Shown here piece by piece: positions 12,552-20,092 of a DNA stretch of 64,000 bases; position 1 is the first letter of the stretch; each line of letters starts with the position of its first letter. This stretch comes from Arthrobacter sp. SLBN-100 (GTDB lineage: Bacteria > Actinomycetota > Actinomycetes > Actinomycetales > Micrococcaceae): assembly GCF_006715305.1 (NCBI RefSeq), contig NZ_VFMY01000001.1, forward strand, positions 4,464,001 to 4,528,000, read 5' to 3'. The position numbers were made by a program, and so were the translations under genes. The notes under the pieces were generated by a model, which was not told where the DNA came from, ran no database searches, and saw only the letters and a list, made by a program, of their open reading frames with translations.

Positions 12552-12565
12552 CGGCCAACCAGGGG

Positions 12566-13477
12566 TCAGCCCTGTTCCACCAGCCCGGCCATGATGCCCT
12601 GCAGTGCCTCAGAGACAATCATGACCGAACGGCGCTTCAGGTTTTCGGGCCGGGCCAGCAGGTCGATCCGGCGGCGCGTGCTGATTCCCTCGAGCGGCCG
12701 CAGCACAATGTCGGGGTTGAGCACGGGGCCCGCGGTGTACCTCGGCAGCAGTCCCACCACCCCGCCGGCGGCCACCAGGGCCGCCACCGTGGAGTAGTCG
12801 TTGATCCGGTGGACGATGTTGAGTTCCCGGCTGGAAACGGCCGCGACGGCAGCCAGGACATCGGCGGGGGAGTAGCCGGTGTGGCTGGTCACCCAGGCCT
12901 CACCGCCGACGTCGTCCGCGGTTAGGGCAGGCTTCCCCGCCAAAGGGTGGGCGGCAGGCAAGGCAACATCCAGCGGTTCATGGGCGAGGGGTATTACCGT
13001 GACCCGGTCGGCGGGCCAGCGGGGGCTGTGGTCCATCCGGTGGGCCAGCACCAGGTCGTACCGCGCGGTCAGGGCGGGGAAGTCCTGCTGCGCCACGTCC
13101 TCATCGGACAGCTCAATCCGCGGCTGGTCCGGAGCGTCGAGGATCCTTGCCAGGGGCGCAAACACGGCCTGCCCCACGCTGTGGAAACCGGACAGTGTGA
13201 CCCTGCCCGCCGCTGTGCCGTGATAATTCCCGATGGCACCGCGGGCCTCGGCCATGGCGCTGACGACGGCGGCACCGGCGTCCGCCAGCACCTGGCCTGC
13301 CTCGGTGAGCACCAGGTTCCGGCCCTCTTTGCGGGTCAGGGGCACGTCCACGGTGCGCTGCAGCAGGGCCAGTTGTTGGGAGACGGCCGACGGCGTGACC
13401 ATCAGGGTCTCCGCGACAGCCTTGACGCTGCCCAGGGCGCCGAGTTCGCGCAGGATTTCGAGCTGGTGTATCTCCAC
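12566..13477 (-). CDS. LysR family transcriptional regulator
   Basis: LTTR of 303 residues. The N-terminal winged HTH is clear (ILRELGALGSVKAVAETL then TPSAVSQQLALLQ, residues 8-42), followed by the dimerisation helix and a two-lobed effector-binding domain (about 92-300). It is divergent from tdh-kbl, and LTTRs commonly control a divergent neighbour, so regulation of threonine catabolism is inferred. The start is GTG; no convincing ribosome-binding site is seen, so it could be shifted slightly. Two TAGC/GCTA inverted repeats lie 18-62 bases upstream of its start. Confidence 0.9.
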   Translation of the reverse strand: MEIHQLEILRELGALGSVKAVAETLMVTPSAVSQQLALLQRTVDVPLTRKEGRNLVLTEAGQVLADAGAAVVSAMAEARGAIGNYHGTAAGRVTLSGFHSVGQAVFAPLARILDAPDQPRIELSDEDVAQQDFPALTARYDLVLAHRMDHSPRWPADRVTVIPLAHEPLDVALPAAHPLAGKPALTADDVGGEAWVTSHTGYSPADVLAAVAAVSSRELNIVHRINDYSTVAALVAAGGVVGLLPRYTAGPVLNPDIVLRPLEGISTRRRIDLLARPENLKRRSVMIVSEALQGIMAGLVEQG

Positions 13478-13493
13478 CAGCCCAGTCTATGCG

Positions 13494-13539
13494 TTAGCTT
13501 TTGCTACATCGTTGATTGAGAAATTAGCGGTTGTGCTAA
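13494..13539. promoter_or_regulatory. candidate LysR operator pair
   Basis: Two inverted repeats with the same half-site: TAGC-TTTT-GCTA at 13495-13506 and TTAGC-N6-GCTAA at 13524-13539. Their centres are 31 bases apart, three helical turns, resembling the paired recognition and activation sites of LTTRs. They lie in the divergent spacer upstream of tdh. Confidence 0.5.
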
Positions 13540-13621
13540 AGCTTCTTCCTCGCTGTAATGAGGGGGTCAGCACCTGCCGACGACGTAGACAAAGTGACGC
13601 AGACAAAGAGTAAGGAAGCCG

Positions 13622-14668
13622 ATGAAGGCTTTGTACAAGGCCGGCCCGCAGGCCGGTTTCGAGTTCGTGGACCGCCCTGAACCGGAGGCCGGTCCTGCCG
13701 ACGTGAAGATCCGGGTTATGACTACGGGCATCTGCGGCACCGACCTCCACATCCAGTCGTGGGACTCCTGGGCGCAGGGGATCATAGAAGCCCCCCTCAT
13801 CCCGGGCCACGAGTTCTATGGCGAGGTGGTGGAAGTCGGCGAGGATGTCCGCGACGTCAAGGTCGGTGACCGGGTATCCGGAGAAGGCCATGTGGTCTGT
13901 GGCATTTGCCGGAACTGCCGGGCAGGCCGGCGGCAAATGTGCATCCACTCGGTGAGCGTGGGCGTGCAGCGGGACGGCGCGTTCGCAGAGTACGTGGTGA
14001 TCCCGGAAACCAACGCCTGGGTCCATCACGATCCCTCTGTCACTCCGGCGCTGGGCGCCATCTTCGACCCCTTCGGCAATGCTGTGCACACTGCCCTGAG
14101 CTTTCCGCTGGTAGGCGAAGACGTGCTCATCACCGGTGCCGGACCCATCGGGCTGATGGCCATCGCAGTCGCACGTCACGCCGGTGCCCGCAAGATCGCC
14201 ATCACTGATGTGTCACCGCACCGGCTGGACCTCGCCCGCCGGCTCGGCGCAGACCTCGCCATCAACGTCGCCACCACCAGGGTGCGGGATGCCCAGCGCG
14301 AGCTGGGGATGCGGGAAGGTTTTGACATCGGCATGGAGATGTCCGGGCACCCCACCGCCCTGCCGGAGATGATCGACAACATGAACCACGGCGGCCGGAT
14401 TGCCATGCTGGGGCTGCCCAGCCAGGACATCACCATTGACTGGGGCAAGGTGGTGACCCACATGCTCACGCTCAAGGGCATCTACGGCCGCGAGATGTAC
14501 GAGACCTGGTACGCCATGAGCGCCATGCTGTCCTCCAACCCCGTGCTGCACGCAGGCATCTCGGCCGTCGTCACTGATACGCTCCCAGCCACCGACTGGG
14601 AAAAGGGCTTCGAACTTGCCCGCAGCGCCGCCGGCGGAAAAGTTGTCCTCGACTGGACCCGACTCTAA
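13622..14668 (+). CDS. tdh: L-threonine 3-dehydrogenase
   Basis: Zinc- and NAD+-dependent medium-chain dehydrogenase, 348 residues, that oxidises L-threonine to 2-amino-3-ketobutyrate. The catalytic zinc ligands C38 (GICGTD), H63 and E64 (GHEF) and the structural cysteines C94, C97, C100 and C108 are visible, as is the Rossmann GAGPIGLMA motif. The Tdh assignment is supported by the [12 protein letters not shown] region, the family's usual length and especially by the adjacent kbl eight bases downstream. The start is ATG with AAGGAAG immediately upstream. Confidence 0.95.
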   Translation: MKALYKAGPQAGFEFVDRPEPEAGPADVKIRVMTTGICGTDLHIQSWDSWAQGIIEAPLIPGHEFYGEVVEVGEDVRDVKVGDRVSGEGHVVCGICRNCRAGRRQMCIHSVSVGVQRDGAFAEYVVIPETNAWVHHDPSVTPALGAIFDPFGNAVHTALSFPLVGEDVLITGAGPIGLMAIAVARHAGARKIAITDVSPHRLDLARRLGADLAINVATTRVRDAQRELGMREGFDIGMEMSGHPTALPEMIDNMNHGGRIAMLGLPSQDITIDWGKVVTHMLTLKGIYGREMYETWYAMSAMLSSNPVLHAGISAVVTDTLPATDWEKGFELARSAAGGKVVLDWTRL

Positions 14669-14676
14669 GGAACACC

Positions 14677-15873
14677 ATGTACACCTCGATTAAGGACCAG
14701 CTGAGCACCGAGCTGGAGGACATCCGCAGCGCGGGATTGTTCAAGACCGAACGCAGCATCAACTCGCCCCAGTCAAGCCACATCAACGCCGGCATCATCG
14801 GCCAGCCCGGCGCGGACGTGCTGAACTTCTGCGCCAACAACTACCTGGGCCTGGCTGACCACCCGGACATCATCACGACAGCCAAGGCGGCCATGGACGA
14901 ACGCGGCTTTGGCATGGCCAGCGTCCGGTTCATTTGCGGCACCCAGGACCTGCACCTGGAACTCGAAGCCCGCGTCTCCCGGTTCCTCGGGACAGAGGAC
15001 ACCATCCTGTTCTCCAGCTGCTTCGACGCCAACGGCGGCGTCTTCGAGTCGCTCTTCGGCCCGGAGGACGCCATCATCTCGGACGCCCTCAACCATGCCT
15101 CCATCATCGACGGCATCCGACTGTGCAAGGCCCAGCGGTACCGGTACGCCAACCAGGACATGGCGGACCTGGAGTCAAAGCTGGTGGAGGCAAAAGATGC
15201 CCGCCGCAAGATCGTTGTCACCGACGGCGTCTTTTCCATGGATGGATTCCTGGCTCCGCTGGAGGCCATCTGCGACCTCGCCGAGAAGCACGACGCCCTC
15301 GTGATGGTGGACGATTCGCACGCCGTCGGTTTCATGGGGGCAACCGGTGCCGGTACGCCGGAGCATGCAGGAGTTTCGCACCGCGTGGACATCTACACTG
15401 GAACATTCGGCAAGGCGCTGGGCGGAGCCTCCGGCGGATACGTCTCCGGCCGCAGCGAAGTGGTGGCCATGCTCCGGCAGAAGGCGCGTCCCTACCTCTT
15501 CTCGAACTCGCTGGCTCCGGCCATCGTGGCCGCCACCATCAAAGCCCTGGACCTGGTGGAGAACTCGGGCGGCCTTCGGCGCACGCTCTTCGAAAACGCT
15601 GCGTTGTTCCGCCGCCGCATGGCCGAGGAGGGCTTTGACCTGCTGCCCGGTGAGCACGCCATAGTCCCGGTGATGTTCGGCGACGCCGTCCTGGCCGCCC
15701 AAGTGGCTGACCGGATGCTGCAGCACGGCGTCTTCGTTACCGCCTTCAGCTTCCCGGTGGTTCCGCGGGGGGCAGCAAGGATCCGGGTGCAGCTTTCGGC
15801 CGCGCACTCAACGGACGACGTCGAAGCGTGCGTCAGTGCCTTCGTCGCCAGCCGCGCCGAGGTGGCAGGCTGA
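14677..15873 (+). CDS. kbl: glycine C-acetyltransferase (2-amino-3-ketobutyrate CoA ligase)
   Basis: PLP enzyme of 398 residues, alpha-oxoamine synthase family, that cleaves 2-amino-3-ketobutyrate with CoA into glycine and acetyl-CoA, completing the Tdh pathway. The N-terminal [13 protein letters not shown] motif, the [11 protein letters not shown] segment and the PLP lysine K246 in [13 protein letters not shown] are visible. Length is normal. It sits eight bases after tdh and probably shares its transcript. Confidence 0.96.
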   Translation: MYTSIKDQLSTELEDIRSAGLFKTERSINSPQSSHINAGIIGQPGADVLNFCANNYLGLADHPDIITTAKAAMDERGFGMASVRFICGTQDLHLELEARVSRFLGTEDTILFSSCFDANGGVFESLFGPEDAIISDALNHASIIDGIRLCKAQRYRYANQDMADLESKLVEAKDARRKIVVTDGVFSMDGFLAPLEAICDLAEKHDALVMVDDSHAVGFMGATGAGTPEHAGVSHRVDIYTGTFGKALGGASGGYVSGRSEVVAMLRQKARPYLFSNSLAPAIVAATIKALDLVENSGGLRRTLFENAALFRRRMAEEGFDLLPGEHAIVPVMFGDAVLAAQVADRMLQHGVFVTAFSFPVVPRGAARIRVQLSAAHSTDDVEACVSAFVASRAEVAG

Positions 15874-15913
15874 CGGCAGTCCCAGCCCGGCTTAACTCTG
15901 CAAGGATGAAGGC

Positions 15914-17041
15914 ATGGCAGCACATTACGACGTCCTGATAGCCGGCGGCGGCATAGCCGGATTGTCCCTGGCCTCCGCGTTGGCGGGCCACTGTACCGTG
16001 GCTCTGGTGGAGGCGGAGCAGGAACTGGCGTACCACACGTCCTCCCGCTCCGCCCGGAACCTGATTCCCAGCTACGGCCCGCCCGTGGTGCAGGAGCTGA
16101 CGGTCCGGACACTGGAACTCATGGCCGCCAGGGATGCCGAACTGCCCGAACCGGTCCTGACGCCGCGAAGCTTCATGCTGATCGGCACTGAGGAAGCGGT
16201 GCGCGCGGAAGCCAGCGGCCACATGCGCACCATCACGCACGCCGAGGCGCTGGAGCTCTGCCCGGCACTGGTCCCGGAATCGTTCTCCGCCGCGGGACTG
16301 GATACTGGATCCTTTGGCTGCAACGCGCCCCTTTTGCTGGCGGACCACCGCCAGCGGGCGCTGGCCTCCGGCGTGGACATCATTACGGGTGCGCGGGTCC
16401 ACTCCGCGCAGCGCCTTGGCTCGGGTTGGCAGGTCGGCGCCGGAATGGAGGCCTTCGAAGCGGGCGTCCTGGTCAACGCTGCCGGCGCCTGGGCGGACGA
16501 ACTCGCAGTCATCAGCGGGGTGGAGAAGCTCGGGCTGCAGCCGTACCGGCGCACTGCGGCGATTGCCGCCGTCGAACGCCCCCTTCCTGAACACAGCCCC
16601 ATGGTGGCGGCAGCGGACAATACGTTCTACTTCCGCCGTGAAGGCGACGACGTGCTGATCTCCCCGTCCGAAACGGTGCCGAGCGGACCCGAAGACGCCA
16701 AGCCGCGGCCCGGGGACGTGGAGCGGCTGGTGGCCAAGCTGAACCAGGTGACCACGCTGGGCATCACGGAGGTCCGCAGGGCGTGGACGGGACTGCGGAC
16801 GGAAGCGGCCGACGGCGTTCCGGTGGCCGGCTTTGACGCCGAAGCGCCTGGTTTCTACTGGCTCGCGGGCCAGGGGGGCTATGGCTTCCAGACCTCATCG
16901 GCGATGGCAGAACTGGCGGCGGCCCACATCCTGGCCGGCCAGCAAAGTGCCGGTCAGCAACGTGCCAGTGAAACAGGCACGAGTCCGGCATCCCGGACAG
17001 CCCAGGCGCTCGCAGCCACCCGCTGGTCCGTCCGGCGCTGA
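15914..17041 (+). CDS. FAD-dependent amino-acid oxidase/dehydrogenase (DAO family)
   Basis: Flavoprotein of 375 residues with an N-terminal FAD-binding GxGxxG motif (IAGGGIAGLS, residues 9-18) and the DAO-family C-terminal motif WLAGQGGYGFQTSSAMAE (about 316-333). The family oxidises amines or amino acids such as glycine, sarcosine or D-amino acids; the substrate here is not known. It lies 40 bases after kbl and 11 before hutI, all on the same strand. Because Tdh/Kbl makes glycine, a glycine-like substrate is conceivable but unproven. The last ~40 residues are Gln/Ser/Ala-rich and probably disordered. AAGGA lies eight bases before the ATG. Confidence 0.8.
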   Translation: MAAHYDVLIAGGGIAGLSLASALAGHCTVALVEAEQELAYHTSSRSARNLIPSYGPPVVQELTVRTLELMAARDAELPEPVLTPRSFMLIGTEEAVRAEASGHMRTITHAEALELCPALVPESFSAAGLDTGSFGCNAPLLLADHRQRALASGVDIITGARVHSAQRLGSGWQVGAGMEAFEAGVLVNAAGAWADELAVISGVEKLGLQPYRRTAAIAAVERPLPEHSPMVAAADNTFYFRREGDDVLISPSETVPSGPEDAKPRPGDVERLVAKLNQVTTLGITEVRRAWTGLRTEAADGVPVAGFDAEAPGFYWLAGQGGYGFQTSSAMAELAAAHILAGQQSAGQQRASETGTSPASRTAQALAATRWSVRR

Positions 17042-17052
17042 AGAATGGCTGT

Positions 17053-18264
17053 ATGAGTACCCTGATCACCAATATCGCCGAGCTGATGACCCAGGACCTG
17101 GAACACCGGGTCCTGAAGGATGCCGCGGTGGTGATCGAAGGTGAACGGATCTCGTGGATCGGCGCTGCTGCGGATGCTCCCGCCGCGGATGACGCCGTCG
17201 ACGCCGGTGGCCGTGCCATGCTCCCCGGTTGGGTGGACTCCCACACCCACCTGCTGTTTGCCGGTGACCGGACGGCCGAATTCGAGGCGCGGATGGCGGG
17301 GGAGTCCTACTCCGCCGGCGGTATTGCAGTGACCATGAATGCCACCCGGGCAACGTCCGACTTCGACCTCACGCGCCTGGCACTTGGCCGGGTGGCCGAA
17401 GCTGTGTCCCAGGGGACCACCTACCTCGAGACGAAAACCGGCTACGGCCTGGACGTGGAGCACGAAGCCCGGTGCGCCCGCATTGCCTCCACCATCGCAG
17501 ACCAGGTGACGTACCTAGGAGCGCACCTGGTTCCCGCCGGGCAGGACCCGGAAACCTACACCAACCTCGTGTGCGGCCCCATGCTCGCTGCTGTTGGGCC
17601 TTACGTGCAGTGGGCCGACGTCTTTTGTGAGCACGGGGCCTTCGACGCTGACCAGTCCCGCCGCGTCCTGGTGGCGTGCCGCGACGCCGGACTGGGACTG
17701 CGCGTCCATGGAAACCAGCTCGGCGAGGGTCCTGGCGTCCAACTGGCGGTGGAACTCGAAGCGGCCAGCGTGGACCACGTGAACTACCTCGTGGACAAGG
17801 ACATGGAAGCGCTGGCCGGGACCTGGGCGGGCTGGGATGCCACCACCGGGACCGGTACCCGGGGAACGGTGGCCACCTGCCTGCCTGCCTGCGACCTCTC
17901 AACGCGCCAGCCGCTCGCCCCCGCACGGGAGCTCCTGGATGCCGGCGTCCAGGTGGCGCTCGCCTCCAACTGCAATCCGGGCACGTCCTACACGAGCTCC
18001 ATGGCCTTCTGTGTGACGACCGCGGTGCTGCAGATGCACTTGAGCGTCCATGAGGCGGTCCGGGCAGCGACGTACGGCGGCGCCCTTGCACTGCACAAGG
18101 ACACGGGGAACGACGCCGACGGTGAACGGGCGGTGGGTTCCATCGCCGTCGGACACCGGGCGGATCTCCACCTGCTTAACGCTCCCTCGGCCACGCACCT
18201 TGCCTACCGTCCGGGCATGCCGCTGACATACGCTGTATGGCGGGCCGGAGAGCGGGCGCGCTAG
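17053..18264 (+). CDS. hutI: imidazolonepropionase HutI
   Basis: Amidohydrolase of 403 residues that opens the imidazolone ring in histidine degradation, giving N-formimidoyl-glutamate. Metal and substrate motifs are visible: DSHTHLLFAG near residue 62, the ETKTGYGLD segment, VFCEHGAF, a RVHGNQLG motif, a VDHVNYL segment and SNCNPGTS. The match to HutI is good across its length. No hutH, hutU or hutG is in the window; instead the gene follows tdh-kbl and an FAD oxidase, so it may be a displaced hut gene or serve another imidazolone. The ATG lacks a Shine-Dalgarno sequence; AAGAAT six bases before could be a leaderless -10. Confidence 0.9.
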   Translation: MSTLITNIAELMTQDLEHRVLKDAAVVIEGERISWIGAAADAPAADDAVDAGGRAMLPGWVDSHTHLLFAGDRTAEFEARMAGESYSAGGIAVTMNATRATSDFDLTRLALGRVAEAVSQGTTYLETKTGYGLDVEHEARCARIASTIADQVTYLGAHLVPAGQDPETYTNLVCGPMLAAVGPYVQWADVFCEHGAFDADQSRRVLVACRDAGLGLRVHGNQLGEGPGVQLAVELEAASVDHVNYLVDKDMEALAGTWAGWDATTGTGTRGTVATCLPACDLSTRQPLAPARELLDAGVQVALASNCNPGTSYTSSMAFCVTTAVLQMHLSVHEAVRAATYGGALALHKDTGNDADGERAVGSIAVGHRADLHLLNAPSATHLAYRPGMPLTYAVWRAGERAR

Positions 18265-18284
18265 CCACTTCCACTAAAGTGACG

Positions 18285-18315
18285 TTAGATGATCATTTGG
18301 GTTCTGTTATGATCA
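18285..18315 (+). promoter_or_regulatory. deoR-type gene promoter with paired TGATCA sites
   Basis: TTAGAT (18285-18290) and TATGAT (18308-18313) are spaced by 17 bases as -35 and -10. The palindrome TGATCA occurs twice, at 18290-18295 and 18310-18315, 20 bases apart, overlapping both promoter boxes. This suggests an autoregulatory operator for the DeoR-family gene. Confidence 0.5.
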
Positions 18316-18361
18316 GAAAGCGTCATCGGAGCTGGTGGCGGGAGTATTTGGAGGCCTTGGA

Positions 18362-19150
18362 ATGACCCGCACCGACCGATTGACGGCCATCCTTGACCTC
18401 CTCGCCAGAACCGGCCAGGTGGAGGTCGAAGAGATCGTCAGCACCCTCCATGTCTCGCCGGCCACGGCACGGCGGGACCTGGACAGCCTGGCCAAACGCC
18501 GGCTGCTCACCAGGACCCGGGGCGGAGCGACTACAGGGGCACTGGCCTATGATCTGCCCGGCCGGTACAACAGGGACGATCACGCCGAGGCCAAGCAACA
18601 GATCGCGCAGGCCGCTTCCGGCCTCATTGCCCCCGGCGCCGTCATCGGACTCTGCGGCGGCACCACCAGCACCGTGCTGGCACAGATCCTGGCCACCCGC
18701 GAAGACCTGAACGCGCCGTCCAACCAGCCCACCCTTACGGTGGTCACCAACGCCATCAACATTGCCGGGCAGTTGGCTGTGCGGCCCAACATCAAGGTCA
18801 TGGTCACCGGCGGCATCCTGAATCCGCGGTCCTACGAACTGGTAGGCCCTTACACGGACATCATTATGCAGAAGGTGGTGCTGGACATTGCTTTTATCGG
18901 AGTCAACGGCATTGATCCCGAGGTGGGGCCGACCAACACGGGGGAGGGCGAAGCCTCGGTCAACGCCCTGCTGGCCAGCAGGGCGCGTGTCTCGTATGTG
19001 CTGGCGGACTCCTCCAAGGTAGGGGTGCGCGCCTTTGCCACCATGGACGGTTACAACTTCACCCGGCTGATCACTGATTCAGGCATCTCGGCGCAGGACA
19101 AGGCCGCGTTCGAGGCCAACGGCACGGAAGTGATCGTCGCCGGCAGCTGA
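18362..19150 (+). CDS. DeoR/GlpR family transcriptional regulator
   Basis: Regulator of 262 residues. The N-terminal HTH is typical (RLTAILDLLARTGQVEVEEI then SPATARRDLDSL, residues 5-42), followed by a sugar-phosphate-sensing DeoRC domain with IGLCGGTTSTVLA, VVTNAINIA and the DSSKVG motif. Family members usually respond to phosphorylated sugars. No sugar transport or kinase gene is adjacent, so its target is unknown. ATG 18362 is preceded by GGAGG at seven bases; an in-frame upstream GTG at 18335 is less likely. Confidence 0.9.
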   Translation: MTRTDRLTAILDLLARTGQVEVEEIVSTLHVSPATARRDLDSLAKRRLLTRTRGGATTGALAYDLPGRYNRDDHAEAKQQIAQAASGLIAPGAVIGLCGGTTSTVLAQILATREDLNAPSNQPTLTVVTNAINIAGQLAVRPNIKVMVTGGILNPRSYELVGPYTDIIMQKVVLDIAFIGVNGIDPEVGPTNTGEGEASVNALLASRARVSYVLADSSKVGVRAFATMDGYNFTRLITDSGISAQDKAAFEANGTEVIVAGS

Positions 19151-19176
19151 AGGCTGAAGCCGGACCGGGAGTCCGC

Positions 19177-20001
19177 TTGGCCAATCAGCCCGGATCCAGA
19201 AACGGAAGGCAAGATGGGTACATGCTGGTTCCATCGCGCCGTCGTCTGCGGATTGAAGTCTGGATTGTCTTAGGCCTGTCCCTGGGGCAGTCTGCCGTCT
19301 ACTCCGTGGTGCAACTCCTGGACAAGATAACCAGGGCTCCGCTGGCGGAAGGCACGTCCACGCTTAACCGCTCGCAGAGCACCCGCGAGTATTTTGACCT
19401 GACCTACCAGTTGCTGGACATCCTCTTCGCGTTGGTGCCGGTGCTGCTGGTGATCTACTTCCTCACCGACCAGCGGCAGTCAGCGGTGGGCGACGGCGGC
19501 TATTCGGGTTCCGCTTTCCGAAAACTCGGGTTCAACTTCGCGCGCCCGGGCCGGGACCTGCTCCAGGGGCTGGGGCTGGCTGCGCTGATCGGTATCCCGT
19601 CCCTGGGTCTCTATGCGGCGGGCAGGGCGCTGGGAATCACCACCGCCATCATTCCCAGCGCGCTGGACGCCTACTGGTGGACGGTGCCCGTGCTGATCCT
19701 GTCCGCGATGCGCCATGCCGTGGTGGAGGAAGTCATTGTGGTGGGCTACCTGCTGGACCGGTTCGGAAAGTTCGGCTGGAGCGTGCCGCTGTCCATCGCG
19801 GTGAGCTCGCTGCTGCGTGGCAGTTACCACCTCTACCAGGGCTTTGGGCCGTTCATTGGCAACATGGCGATGGGAGTCGTCTTCGCCTGGCTGTACACCC
19901 GGACGAGGCGGGTGATGCCCCTGGTGATTGCCCACGCCCTGCTGGACATCGTGGCGTTCGTTGGCTTCAGCCTCTTTGGCAAGGCAGTGGGGCTGGGCTA
20001 A
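19177..20001 (+). CDS. CPBP family intramembrane glutamic endopeptidase
   Basis: Multi-pass membrane protein of 274 residues with the CPBP/Abi motifs in order: EEVIVVGYLLDRFGK (EExxxR-like, with G in place of R), LRGSYHLYQG (the FxxxH motif with the histidine) and PLVIAHALLD (HxxxD-like). Bacterial members include putative proteases and proteins linked to bacteriocin self-immunity; no specific role is shown here. The TTG start has GGGAG nearby; an alternative ATG at 19222 would give 259 residues starting at MLVPSRRR and cannot be excluded. Confidence 0.8.
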   Translation: MANQPGSRNGRQDGYMLVPSRRRLRIEVWIVLGLSLGQSAVYSVVQLLDKITRAPLAEGTSTLNRSQSTREYFDLTYQLLDILFALVPVLLVIYFLTDQRQSAVGDGGYSGSAFRKLGFNFARPGRDLLQGLGLAALIGIPSLGLYAAGRALGITTAIIPSALDAYWWTVPVLILSAMRHAVVEEVIVVGYLLDRFGKFGWSVPLSIAVSSLLRGSYHLYQGFGPFIGNMAMGVVFAWLYTRTRRVMPLVIAHALLDIVAFVGFSLFGKAVGLG

Positions 20002-20092
20002 GGCGAGCAGGGCTAAGACGCCCAGACCCCGGTTGGGACAGTCGATCCGCACCAAAATGCCGTATTCCGTACAGGACGCTCCCTAAGATGCT

